A DNA stretch of 43,699 bases, taken from the NCBI GenBank assembly GCA_034660655.1, contig JAYEJU010000021.1, positions 1 through 43,699 on the forward strand, written 5' to 3'. The stretch comes from Patescibacteria group bacterium. GTDB taxonomy: Bacteria > Patescibacteriota > Patescibacteriia > JAACEG01. A program made the position numbers and the translations under genes. This document shows positions 23,207 through 31,717 of the stretch, in pieces. The number at the start of each line of letters is the position of its first letter. Position 1 is the first letter of the stretch. The notes under the pieces were generated by a model. That model saw only the letters and a list, made by a program, of their open reading frames with translations. It was not told the DNA's origin and did no database searches.

Positions 23207-24691
23207 ATGAATAATCTTCCAAATAAGTCTAAAAAATTTAATATCGCGCATATAACTTCGCAAATTGCGCCTTTTTCAAAAACAGGAGGAATGGCTGATG
23301 TTGTAAACGCGCTTTCTAAAAAGCAATCTTATTTTAAACATAATGTAATGATATTCAGCCCCTATTATGGTTTTATTAGAAAAAAAGATTTTGAAAGAGA
23401 GACAATCGCTAAAAATTTGCAGGCTAGACTAGGAGAAAAAAAATATAGTTTTGCTGTTAAAAAGGTAAAAATTTTTGATAATGCCAATATTTATTTTATT
23501 TGCAATGATAAAATGTTTGGAACTCATAAGATTTACGGAACTGATTTTGACGGTTTGCGTTTTTATTTTTTTGAACTGGCTGTTTTGCAATTTTTGCGGC
23601 ATAAAAAAATGGCTCCTCATATTATTCATTGCCATGATTGGCATGCTGGATTAATTCCTAATTTGATTAGAAAATCAAAATTTTTTGCCAAAACAGCCAC
23701 GGTTTTTACAATTCATAATTTGGTTTTTCAAGGGGCTAAAAATTGGTGGGAAACGCCGACGAAAAAGAAAGACAGTGGCAGGGGGGCAATAACAACCGAT
23801 AAAAAAAAGATAGAATATTTGAATTTTACCAAAAGGGGAATTTTATATTCTGATGTTATTAATACTGTTTCTGAACGCCACGCGAAAGAAATATTAACTT
23901 CTAAATACGGGCAAGGATTGGAAAAATTATTAAAAAAGCGGAAAGACGATGTTTATGGAATTATTAACGGCATTGATTATAAAGTGCATAATCCTAAAAT
24001 TGACAAATATATTTATCGCAAATATGATTGGGATACGCTACGGCATAAAAAGATTAATAAATTAGCTTTGCAAAAAGAATTAAAATTAAAAGAATCAGAA
24101 GAAATACCTTTAATCGGTTTTTCAAATCGTTTAAGCGAACAAAAAGGAATTATTTTATTGCAAAAAGTAATGGATACTTTATTAAAGTTAGATTTGCAGT
24201 TTGTTATTGTGGGAGATCGTGGTGGGACAAAAGAGTATATTAATTTTTTTAAAAAAGTCGCGAGAAAACATCATGATAAGTTGGCAATTTATTTAAAAAG
24301 CCGTTTTCCAGAATATATGGAAAGCAAGATGTTTGCGGCAAGCGATATGTTTTTAATGCCTTCGCGTTTTGAACCATGCGGAATTTCGCAAATGAAAAGT
24401 TTGCGATATGGCAGTATTCCAATAGTGCATAAAACTGGCGGGCTTTCTGATACGATTGAAAATTTTAATCCCAGAACGAGGCATGGAAATGGATTTGTTT
24501 TTGATTTTTATAATGAGCAGGAATTTTTATCAGCCATTATAAGAGCTTTGGAAAATTATAAATATCCGAGCTGTTGGGAATATTTGACATGGAGGAGCAT
24601 GAAATTGTCTTTTTCATGGGAATTGCCAGCTAAAAAATATTTGCAACTTTATAAAATAGCAATTAAAAAAAGAAATGATAAAGATTTTTAA
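23207..24691 (+). CDS. glgA: glycogen/starch synthase, GT5 family (first copy)
   Basis: 494 residues from ATG 23207; a TTG-started extension from 23162 covers the promoter region and is not used. GT5 marks: IAPFSKTGGMADVVNAL (KTGG 25-28, sugar-nucleotide binding), IHCHDWHAGLIPNL, FTIHNLVFQG, NGIDYKVHNP, SRFEPCGISQM (the Glu-Pro-Cys-Gly catalytic region) and KTGGLSDTIENF. It adds glucose from ADP- or UDP-glucose to an alpha-1,4-glucan. The donor is unclear because no glgC is in the window. First gene of an operon with GH57 and two kinase-fold genes. Confidence 0.88.
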   Translation: MNNLPNKSKKFNIAHITSQIAPFSKTGGMADVVNALSKKQSYFKHNVMIFSPYYGFIRKKDFERETIAKNLQARLGEKKYSFAVKKVKIFDNANIYFICNDKMFGTHKIYGTDFDGLRFYFFELAVLQFLRHKKMAPHIIHCHDWHAGLIPNLIRKSKFFAKTATVFTIHNLVFQGAKNWWETPTKKKDSGRGAITTDKKKIEYLNFTKRGILYSDVINTVSERHAKEILTSKYGQGLEKLLKKRKDDVYGIINGIDYKVHNPKIDKYIYRKYDWDTLRHKKINKLALQKELKLKESEEIPLIGFSNRLSEQKGIILLQKVMDTLLKLDLQFVIVGDRGGTKEYINFFKKVARKHHDKLAIYLKSRFPEYMESKMFAASDMFLMPSRFEPCGISQMKSLRYGSIPIVHKTGGLSDTIENFNPRTRHGNGFVFDFYNEQEFLSAIIRALENYKYPSCWEYLTWRSMKLSFSWELPAKKYLQLYKIAIKKRNDKDF

Positions 24692-24693
24692 TT

Positions 24694-25872
24694 ATGAAAT
24701 GGATAAATTTTTTACATTTTTATCAGCCACCAGGCACAGATAAAAACACAATTAGGGAGGTTGTTAAAAATAGCTATTCTTTTATAATTAAGATTTTAAA
24801 AGAAAATAGAAAAGCGAAAATAACTGTTAATATAAACGCTTCACTTTTGGAATGCTTGAATGAATTCGGCTACAATGGCTTGATTGAAGAAATAGAAAAA
24901 CTTGCTTTAAAAGAAAAAATAGAGTTGGCAATAAGTGCGGCTTATCATCCTATTTTGGCGTTGATCCCTTTTGAAGAATCAATAAGACAGATAAAAATTA
25001 GCCAAAGAGCGAGCAAAAAATTTTTTCAACGAATTAAAATAAAAGGATTTTTTTTTCCAGAAATGGTTTACGACAAAAGAGTAGCTATTTATTTAAAAAA
25101 AATCGGGATTAAATGGATTATGTTAGATGAGCTGGCATATAACGGAAAATTTAATAAAGTTGACTATACAAAAAAATATATTGATAAAAATTCAGGATTG
25201 CAAATAATTTTTAGAAATAGAAAATATTCTAAAGATTACCCGCCAAAAATTATTTTGGATTTGCTAAAAAAAGAAAAAGATTTTTCTAAAATTATTGTGA
25301 GCGGGACAGACGCCGAACTTTACGGAGATCGGCACATTGATTATTCAGGAGATTTTTATTATGCGATTAGGGATAAGGAAGTAAAATCAATAACAGTGAG
25401 CGATTTTTTAACAGATTTAAAAGAAAAAGAAATCATAAATCCAAAAATTATTTCTTGGGACGGTTCTGAAACAATGTTAGAAAAAAAACAAGCTCTTTAT
25501 TTTTGGAATAATCCAAAAAATAGAATTCATAAAAAATTATGGGAGTTAACAAAATTTGCTTTGAAAGTAGTTGAGCAAAACAAAAAAGACAAAAATTATT
25601 GCTGGGCTAGAAAAAGATTAGATATGGGAATTTCCAGTTGCACTTATTGGTGGGCGAGCCAAAAAAATGTTTCTTTGTGGAATAATAAGACCTGGCATCC
25701 TGATTTGATAATTATTGGATCTAAAAATTTAGTAAGAAGTATTAGAAGTTTAAGCTCAATTTCCATAAGCCAAAAATTAAAAGCTGAAAAATTTTTTTTG
25801 CAAATAAACAAATTAGTCTGGTACAGACATTGGAAAAAATATTATAAGCAAGATAAAAAAATAAAAAAATGA
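24694..25872 (+). CDS. GH57-family glycoside hydrolase or transferase
   Basis: 392 residues. HFYQPP near the start (8-13) is the GH57 mark. GFFFPEMVYD (118-127) carries the likely nucleophile E123, and VSGTDAELYGDRH (202-214) the likely acid/base D206. GH57 members are alpha-amylases, 4-alpha-glucanotransferases or branching enzymes acting on alpha-glucans. At 392 residues this one is short (no large C-terminal domain), closest in size to the catalytic core of amylase/transferase types. Two nt after glgA and overlapping the next gene by 4 nt: tight operon. Confidence 0.82.
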   Translation: MKWINFLHFYQPPGTDKNTIREVVKNSYSFIIKILKENRKAKITVNINASLLECLNEFGYNGLIEEIEKLALKEKIELAISAAYHPILALIPFEESIRQIKISQRASKKFFQRIKIKGFFFPEMVYDKRVAIYLKKIGIKWIMLDELAYNGKFNKVDYTKKYIDKNSGLQIIFRNRKYSKDYPPKIILDLLKKEKDFSKIIVSGTDAELYGDRHIDYSGDFYYAIRDKEVKSITVSDFLTDLKEKEIINPKIISWDGSETMLEKKQALYFWNNPKNRIHKKLWELTKFALKVVEQNKKDKNYCWARKRLDMGISSCTYWWASQKNVSLWNNKTWHPDLIIIGSKNLVRSIRSLSSISISQKLKAEKFFLQINKLVWYRHWKKYYKQDKKIKK

Positions 25873-26864
25873 ATAATTTTTTTGCGCAAGATAATATTAA
25901 AAAAGCATTAAATGAAATTTTAGAAAATAACGGTTTAAATGTTCTTTATAATATGAGCAACAGCTGTGATTTTGTCGTGAAGCAATGTGAAGGGAAATGC
26001 GATAAGCGTTACATTTTGAAAATAAGAAAAAGAAACAACGATTTTTTAAAGCAACAATTTATTAATGAAATTTTTATTAATATTTTTTTAGAAAAAAAAT
26101 TTCCAGACAAATTTCCTTATAAGATTATAGATTATAATATAGAAGATGAGCCGGAATTTTTACTTTATAAAATGATTAAGGCGCGTCCTTTAAACGGATA
26201 TTATTTTTTAATAGGAGCTAGAAATAAAAAAAAATATAATCCAAAAGAGATTGTTGATTTAATTTGTTTATTGCAAAAACAGACTGATGTTTTTCAAAAA
26301 GAAAATTTAAATGTTAAATTACAAAGCAGCGGTTATGAAAATAGCTTAAATTCTTTTTTAAAATATAAAAAAATAAACGAACAATATCTTAATAATAAAG
26401 ATATTTTTTCAACTCAAAGTATAATAGAAAAAAACAGAAATTTATTAGACAAAAATTTAGTTTTGTCGCATGGCGATCTAAATCCCAAAAATATTTTGAT
26501 AAAAGATGATAAAAAAACAACATTTATAGATTGGACAGGCGTGGAATTAAATAATTATTTAAGCGATTTTGTTAGATTTTATTTTTCTAATTGGAATGTG
26601 AAAGAAAAACAGCAATTGCTGAAAAAAGAAATTTTTAAAAAATTCGGCAACGATGAGACGCTTTTTAATTTAAATATTTTAATTTTAACAGGAGATTTTT
26701 TGAGAATTTTGAATGATTCTTCAAATGGGTTAAATAGCGATTTTCAAAAAAATATTATTAATAAAGATACAAAAGAAAAAATGATTGATAAAATAAAGCA
26801 AGCTGAAATTAGCTCAATAAAACAATTTAAAAAGAGTTTGAAATATTTTAATAATTATGATTAA
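25869..26864 (+). CDS. aminoglycoside-phosphotransferase-fold kinase (first of two)
   Basis: 331 residues. Kinase-fold elements: KCDKRYILKIRKR (about 43-55, ATP-binding Lys), LSHGDLNPKNILI (199-211, catalytic loop with D203 and N208) and TFIDWTG (218-224, DFG-like metal Asp D221). The APH/choline kinase family phosphorylates small molecules, including sugars. Inside a glycogen operon a sugar or maltose kinase role is plausible, but no diagnostic residues prove it. It overlaps GH57 by 4 nt and the second kinase by 8 nt. Confidence 0.75.
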   Translation: MNNFFAQDNIKKALNEILENNGLNVLYNMSNSCDFVVKQCEGKCDKRYILKIRKRNNDFLKQQFINEIFINIFLEKKFPDKFPYKIIDYNIEDEPEFLLYKMIKARPLNGYYFLIGARNKKKYNPKEIVDLICLLQKQTDVFQKENLNVKLQSSGYENSLNSFLKYKKINEQYLNNKDIFSTQSIIEKNRNLLDKNLVLSHGDLNPKNILIKDDKKTTFIDWTGVELNNYLSDFVRFYFSNWNVKEKQQLLKKEIFKKFGNDETLFNLNILILTGDFLRILNDSSNGLNSDFQKNIINKDTKEKMIDKIKQAEISSIKQFKKSLKYFNNYD

Positions 26865-27903
26865 TAAAAATATTGATAAAATAATTGATTATTTGTCAAA
26901 CAAAAAATTTGTTGTTGATTTTTTGAATAAAAATAAAAAAAAGTTAGGTATTAAATATAATATCCGGAATTTGGAAATTAATATTTACCATAAAATGCGC
27001 AGCGAACGAAGCAAAAGGTTGGTTGTCCTTTATAATTTTAAAGATAAGAATAAGATTAAAAAACAGATCGCTAAAATCAGAATCTTTAAAACTAATGATT
27101 TAGCTAAAAAGGCGTGGATGGTAAATAGCCTTATTTGGGAGAGCGCTAAACATAACTGTGAATATATTGCTAAACCATTATATTATTTTCAAAATTATAA
27201 TCTATTTATATATGAATTAGCAAAGGGAAAACCGTTAGATAAGATATTAAAAGAAAAAGTTTTAAGTAAAAATGAATTGTCAAAAAAAATAAAAATAATA
27301 GCAAAATATTTATCTAAATTGCATAAAATCAAAATTAATAAAGCTAAAAAAGACAATTTTTTAGATAATTATAATGTTACTAGCCAAATAGACATTTTTT
27401 ATAAAGATTTAGAAAAAGATAAAATTGATTGCCGTAATGATATTTTGAAAGTTATAAAACAGACAAAACAAAAATTAAAAAGATTTTCAAAAATAAAAAA
27501 GAATTTAATTCATGGAGATTTTCAGGTAGAAAATTTTATTTTTAATAATAATAATTTACAATTTATTGATTTTGATTTAGCGGAAATTAACGATCCATTA
27601 ATTGATGTTGGAAATTTTTTAGTTCAGATTTATTATGGAGGGATTATGGGAAAAGACGTTGATTATTATAGAGAAACATTTTTGCAAGAATATTTTCGTT
27701 GCAATAAAGATTTTGACAAAAAATTTGTGAATGAACGGATAAATTTGTATATTATTATTGCTCAGATTAGGAATATCAGTTATCACATAAATATTATAAA
27801 AAAACACGGAGGAGGATTTGGCGCTGTTAATTATGATTTACTTAAAATCAAAAATAGATTAGAAAGTTTATCAAAAGATCCTTTGTTGCTTTTTGAAGAT
27901 TAA
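26857..27903 (+). CDS. aminoglycoside-phosphotransferase-fold kinase (second of two)
   Basis: 348 residues with the same fold and order of motifs as its neighbour but only distant sequence similarity: KIRIFKTNDLAKKAW (about 73-87), NLIHGDFQVENFIF (216-229, D221 and N226) and QFIDFDLAEINDPLIDVGNF (from 235, D238). The DPLIDVGNF segment is typical of APH-family sugar or choline kinases. Last gene of the four-gene operon, followed by an intrinsic terminator. The substrate is unknown. Confidence 0.75.
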   Translation: MINKNIDKIIDYLSNKKFVVDFLNKNKKKLGIKYNIRNLEINIYHKMRSERSKRLVVLYNFKDKNKIKKQIAKIRIFKTNDLAKKAWMVNSLIWESAKHNCEYIAKPLYYFQNYNLFIYELAKGKPLDKILKEKVLSKNELSKKIKIIAKYLSKLHKIKINKAKKDNFLDNYNVTSQIDIFYKDLEKDKIDCRNDILKVIKQTKQKLKRFSKIKKNLIHGDFQVENFIFNNNNLQFIDFDLAEINDPLIDVGNFLVQIYYGGIMGKDVDYYRETFLQEYFRCNKDFDKKFVNERINLYIIIAQIRNISYHINIIKKHGGGFGAVNYDLLKIKNRLESLSKDPLLLFED

Positions 27904-27955
27904 AATTATAAGCATATAAACATTTAAACAATTCAAAAAAATAAAAAGACAGAAG

Positions 27956-27985
27956 GAAGCGAATAGTAAATTTTGCTTCTTTTTT
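27956..27985 (+). terminator. intrinsic terminator after the second kinase gene
   Basis: GAAGC (27956-27960) pairs with GCTTC (27975-27979), followed by six T. It ends the glgA-GH57-kinase unit before the first RM cassette. Confidence 0.6.
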
Positions 27986-28032
27986 AAATTATTTTGTAAA
28001 TTCATTTTTTTGTGTTAAATTCAGAAAATTTA

Positions 28033-28041
28033 TGGTATAAT
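28033..28041 (+). promoter_or_regulatory. extended -10 promoter of the first RM cassette
   Basis: TGGTATAAT (TGnTATAAT) 26 nt upstream of the ATG at 28068. No good -35 box at normal spacing, as usual for extended -10 promoters. Confidence 0.5.
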
Positions 28042-28067
28042 ATAAAAAAGTAATTTTTTATAATCAA

Positions 28068-28472
28068 ATGAAAAAACAATTTGGACAATTTTTCACGACA
28101 AATTCCGATTATATTTTACAAGGATTTGAAAAATTTATAAAAGGTAAAAATGTTATTGATCCATTTGCTGGAAATCAAGATTTAATTAAATGGGCTCAAA
28201 ATAATAATTGTAAAAAAATTATTGGATTTGATTGTGATAAAAAATATTGCGATAATAAAAAAGTTTTTTATAACGATTCTTTAAATAATTCAAAAAAATA
28301 TAAATTTATTTGCGCTAATTCGCCGTATTTGCATAAAAATAAAGCAGATAAAAAAACAAAGCAAAAATTTTTTTCAGGGGTTTATTCTTACTTTGAAGAT
28401 TTGTATCAAATTTCTATTTTTTCAATTCTTAATTGTGAAAAAGGTGTTTTATATCGATTGATTTACAATTAA
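28068..28472 (+). pseudogene. truncated N6-adenine DNA methyltransferase (N-terminal fragment)
   Basis: 134 residues. GQFFTT (6-11), VIDPFAGNQDLI (29-40, SAM motif I), IGFDCD (52-57) and ANSPYL (83-88, an NPPY-like catalytic motif IV) are those of gamma-type N6-adenine methyltransferases. The protein stops shortly after SILNCEKGVL, where family members continue for at least another 150 residues with the target-recognition part, so it is a truncated, probably inactive remnant. The next ORF starts 13 nt later and may be its former restriction partner. It has its own promoter after a terminator, consistent with insertion into the polysaccharide operon. Confidence 0.7.
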
Positions 28473-28485
28473 AGAAATAAAAAAT

Positions 28486-29115
28486 ATGAGCAAGATAACT
28501 GAAAAACAAATTTTGTATATTTTTGAGCACAATATTAAAGATGTTTGTAAAATAGGTATTGGAACTTTTGAGCGAGCAAAAAATGCACATAGATATTTCG
28601 AAAGTAATGAAAAATCAAAGAAAAATAAATTAGCAATTTTTGATTTTGAAAGTACAAAAGTTTTAGTTATTGAAAAAATATGTAAACAAGTACTGAAAAG
28701 AATAAATACTACTGAGTTTTATCAAATTGAATTTTACAAAGCTTGTATATTATTTAAGTGTCTAGGTGGAAATTTAGATGATAAGAACTCTCAAAATATA
28801 GATAGAAGCAAAATTAGCGTTAAAATAACATCATCGACAACAAAAAATGAAATTCCATTAACCACTCGCTTTGCTGAACAAACAATTTCGTTAATAGATG
28901 AGGATAATGGTGAAAAAATAAATAAAATTAAAAATTTATTAAATAATAATGGCAACAGAAATATTTTATTAACTAAAAAAGAATTCGAGGAATTTAATAA
29001 ACACGGAGCAAGAACTGGCTGGAAAAAATATAAGGATTGGTATTACAGAACTGGTGTTGATGCCACATCTCTGTCTAATTTTATAAGAATAATGGAGCAA
29101 AATATGAATAATTAA
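28486..29115 (+). CDS. putative restriction endonuclease, GIY-YIG-like N-terminus
   Basis: 209 residues. The N-terminal stretch ILYIFEHN-IKDVCKIGIG-TFERAKNAHRYF resembles the YI...KIG...R pattern of GIY-YIG/T5orf172 nucleases. The middle is acidic and helical, and the C-terminal TGWKKYKDWYYRTGV is conserved-looking but not recognised. Position directly after a methyltransferase fragment suggests it is (or was) the cognate restriction enzyme. The nuclease assignment is tentative; a phage-type DNA-binding protein is possible. Confidence 0.5.
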   Translation: MSKITEKQILYIFEHNIKDVCKIGIGTFERAKNAHRYFESNEKSKKNKLAIFDFESTKVLVIEKICKQVLKRINTTEFYQIEFYKACILFKCLGGNLDDKNSQNIDRSKISVKITSSTTKNEIPLTTRFAEQTISLIDEDNGEKINKIKNLLNNNGNRNILLTKKEFEEFNKHGARTGWKKYKDWYYRTGVDATSLSNFIRIMEQNMNN

Positions 29116-29120
29116 CATAA

Positions 29121-29315
29121 AAAATAAAAATTTTTTATATTTCTTTTTTAGATGGAAATTATTCAAATATTATTTTGGAAAATAAAAAATGTGAAAATAA
29201 ATTAAAAATCCAACAAAAAGAGATTCAAAAATATTTAAAAAGCAATTCAAATAATTTTTGGTTAAATACGGCTGGGTTTAAAGAGCTGTTTTTAGATTTA
29301 ACAAAGAAAAAATAA
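29121..29315 (+). pseudogene. C-terminal remnant of an unidentified gene
   Basis: An open frame without a start codon runs from just after a stop at 29118 to TAA at 29313. It reads protein-like sequence (KIFYISFLDGNYSNIILENK ... FWLNTAGFKELFLDLTKKK). It lies 17 nt before the PHP gene and directly after the first RM cassette, so it is probably the 3' end of an operon gene whose front was lost when the cassette entered. I could not name the parent family. Confidence 0.45.
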
Positions 29316-29332
29316 TTTTAAACAATAAATTT

Positions 29333-30199
29333 ATGTCTTATATTGATCTACAATTCCACTCAACTTATTCAGATGGGTCTTTGACGCCTACTGAGTTAGT
29401 TCAATTTTTAGTTAAATATAATGTTAAAATAGCTGCTTTAACAGATCATAATACTGTTGCTGGAATTGATGAATTTTTTTCCGCTTGCAAAAAATTTAAT
29501 ATTAAGCCGATTACTGGAATAGAAATTTACGCGCGATATAATTCCGAAAGATTTAATTTGTTATTTTATAATTTTAATAAAGACAACCCAGATTTGCATT
29601 ATTTTTTAAGAAAAACACAAATACAACGACGAAGAAACGTTGTTAGAGCCTTGAAACATTGGCAAGAAAAAGGATTTGATATTAATATTGACAGGATTTT
29701 AGAAAAATATAATAAATATATTCCGATTAATGGAATTATTAGGCAAATTAGAAAAAATTCAATAAACGAAAAAAGAATTAAAGAAGATTTAAAAATAGAC
29801 AATCCGCATGAAGGCGAAATTATTAAATATTATTTTAAGACAAGGAGAAGATATTATTTGCCTGAAACAAGAGTTGACGTGATAAGGCTTGTTAAATTAC
29901 GCAAGCAAATAAATGGAAGTGTTATTTTAGCGCATCCGGCGAAAAATAGAGTTAGGCAAAGATTATTAGATAGATTATTAAAAGAAAAAATAATAGACGG
30001 GATTGAAATTTTGTCGCCCCATCACAGTTGGGATATTATTTCTTATTATCAGCATATTTTAAAAAAACATAATGTTATTTTTACTGGCGGATCAGATTTC
30101 CATGGATATTCCAAGCATTCGCAAATAGTTGATTGCTCTTGGAAATATTTTAAAATTCATTCAAAATTTTTGCTGAATATTCATAAAATAATCGGATAA
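29333..30199 (+). CDS. PHP-domain metal-dependent phosphoesterase
   Basis: 288 residues. PHP motifs in order: FHSTYSDGSLTP (8-19), ALTDHNTVAGI (35-45), GIEIYA (62-67), ILAHPAKNR (about 199-207) and TGGSDFHGYS (about 257-266), which supply the His/Asp/Glu metal ligands. The layout is that of TrpH/YciV-like stand-alone phosphoesterases; these hydrolyse small phosphorylated molecules such as nucleoside 3',5'-bisphosphates or short RNA 5' ends. It is coupled to the P-loop kinase gene 2 nt downstream. The substrate here is not known. Confidence 0.82.
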   Translation: MSYIDLQFHSTYSDGSLTPTELVQFLVKYNVKIAALTDHNTVAGIDEFFSACKKFNIKPITGIEIYARYNSERFNLLFYNFNKDNPDLHYFLRKTQIQRRRNVVRALKHWQEKGFDINIDRILEKYNKYIPINGIIRQIRKNSINEKRIKEDLKIDNPHEGEIIKYYFKTRRRYYLPETRVDVIRLVKLRKQINGSVILAHPAKNRVRQRLLDRLLKEKIIDGIEILSPHHSWDIISYYQHILKKHNVIFTGGSDFHGYSKHSQIVDCSWKYFKIHSKFLLNIHKIIG

Positions 30200-30201
30200 T
30201 T

Positions 30202-30771
30202 ATGACGCATCATATAATTTTTGAAGGGGCGGAGTTGGCTGGTAAAAGTTTTTTAATGTCGCAAGTTTATGATTATTTAGAGCCGAAATATAATCAAAAT
30301 AAAAAAGTGCTGGACGGATGCCATTGGTTTAATTGCGATGTTGGCGTGTATGGGACAAAATACGGCAAACCAGTAATTAAAAATTATTTAAAAATTTTTC
30401 AAGAATTAAAAAGTAAAAATTTACTTATAGAAAAATTTTATATTTCTGATAAAATTTATAATCGTCTTCACAATAATAAAGAGATAAAATATAATATTAT
30501 AGAAAAAAAGTTGCGTGAACTAAATTTCAAAATAGTTTTAATTATTTTTCCAGAGAAGAAAGAAGTATTAGAAAAAAGAATCAAAGACCGATTAAATCTT
30601 TATCCTCATTATGAAAAAATTTTGCAAGATTATAAATGGTATATAAAGCAGCAAAAAGAATATTTGAAAGAAATTAAAAAAAGCAAATTGCCTTATCTTA
30701 TTGTTGAAACCAAAAAATTACCAGATAATAATCTAACTAAAAAAATATTAAAATGGATAAAGGAAATTTAA
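30202..30771 (+). CDS. P-loop nucleoside/nucleotide kinase-like protein
   Basis: 189 residues. Walker A GAELAGKS (9-16) opens a thymidylate-kinase-like fold; KFYISDKIYNRL (about 78-89) fits the Asp-Arg region of that family, and EKRIKDRLNLYPHYEK (about 124-139) the lid. It lacks a classical TMK DRY motif, so the substrate may not be dTMP. It overlaps the following glycosidase fragment by 19 nt and follows the PHP gene by 2 nt. Confidence 0.6.
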   Translation: MTHHIIFEGAELAGKSFLMSQVYDYLEPKYNQNKKVLDGCHWFNCDVGVYGTKYGKPVIKNYLKIFQELKSKNLLIEKFYISDKIYNRLHNNKEIKYNIIEKKLRELNFKIVLIIFPEKKEVLEKRIKDRLNLYPHYEKILQDYKWYIKQQKEYLKEIKKSKLPYLIVETKKLPDNNLTKKILKWIKEI

Positions 30772-30953
30772 TAGAACAATGTTATCAAAAATCAATTGAG
30801 TTGTTACTTAAAAATTCTAACGAATTTGGTTTAATGGCTTCTTTTCCAAATAAAAAATCTAAGGAAAGCCTGTACACAAATATTTTTGGAAGGGATGAGA
30901 GTATTAGCTTGTTGGGAATAGTAATTAGATTAAATAATTTTATGTTAAAATAA
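30753..30953 (+). pseudogene. truncated glycosidase (debranching/GH100-like) N-terminal fragment
   Basis: 66 residues. NSNEFGLMASFPNKKS followed by YTNIFGRDESISLLGIVI has the W/F-GRD-(A/S)-I-LG pattern at the front of the (alpha/alpha)6 catalytic domain of debranching-enzyme and neutral-invertase-like glycosidases. Those proteins have several hundred residues, but here the frame ends with an unrelated RLNNFMLK after about 57 matching residues. The break lies 27 nt before the HNH nuclease gene of the second RM cassette, the likely cause. The family assignment rests on a short segment. Confidence 0.55.
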
Positions 30954-30979
30954 AAATATAATAATAAATTACAAATAAT

Positions 30980-31717
30980 ATGTTAGATAGTCTTATCTTG
31001 AACAAAAAATCAATAGAAAATATTTATAAAATGCTCTCTGAGTTTCATGAAAAATACTTAAAATCTTATGGCGTAAAATTGCCAAAACTTTACGATTCAA
31101 AAGAAAATTTTACAAAAGACGCTTTAGTTTTGGTTTATCTCGCATATGATTATCCAAAAACAAGAAAAGTAACAAAAGGAGAATTAACAAAATTTGTTAG
31201 AAGTTATTATCCAAATACAAACGATGTTCAACAAGCTAGACATCTTGGCGCGCAGTCTGGTTGGTGGATTGTTGCTGGTGGGCGAGATAATATTGTTTTA
31301 AAGATAAAAAGAGGAACATATCAATTATATACACTAGAAGAACCATATCCTGGATTTAAAAAAGGACATAGAATTTCCGAAACAGATGATTGGGAAGAAA
31401 TAAAAGCAATATATAATTATCGTTGTGCTACTTGTGGTTCACAAGAAAATAAGCCACATTTTCACTGGCCTGCGACAAAAACCAAATTGCAAAAGGCTCA
31501 TATGGATCCAAATAAACCATTAATTAGCGGAAATATTATTCCTCAATGTCAAAAGTGTAATAGAGCTGATAGAAATAGATGGATTTATGACGAAAAAGGC
31601 AGAGTTATAAAATTAGCTGACGCTAATTTTGTTAAAAATTTTGATAAAAATGTAAGAAAAAAAATTTATAAAATATTATACAAAGAATTTAAAAGTAAAA
31701 ACCATTATGAAAAATAA
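30980..31717 (+). CDS. HNH-family type II restriction endonuclease
   Basis: 245 residues. The N-terminal part (about 1-130) has a helical region and HLGAQSGWWIV; the C-terminal part carries a beta-beta-alpha-metal HNH nuclease with CATC (149-152), KLQKAHMDP (169-177, catalytic H174), SGNIIPQC (183-190) and CQKCNR (190-195). The two CxxC pairs bind a structural zinc. It overlaps the methyltransferase gene by 11 nt, so together they form a type II RM system. The recognition site is not predictable by eye. Confidence 0.82.
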   Translation: MLDSLILNKKSIENIYKMLSEFHEKYLKSYGVKLPKLYDSKENFTKDALVLVYLAYDYPKTRKVTKGELTKFVRSYYPNTNDVQQARHLGAQSGWWIVAGGRDNIVLKIKRGTYQLYTLEEPYPGFKKGHRISETDDWEEIKAIYNYRCATCGSQENKPHFHWPATKTKLQKAHMDPNKPLISGNIIPQCQKCNRADRNRWIYDEKGRVIKLADANFVKNFDKNVRKKIYKILYKEFKSKNHYEK

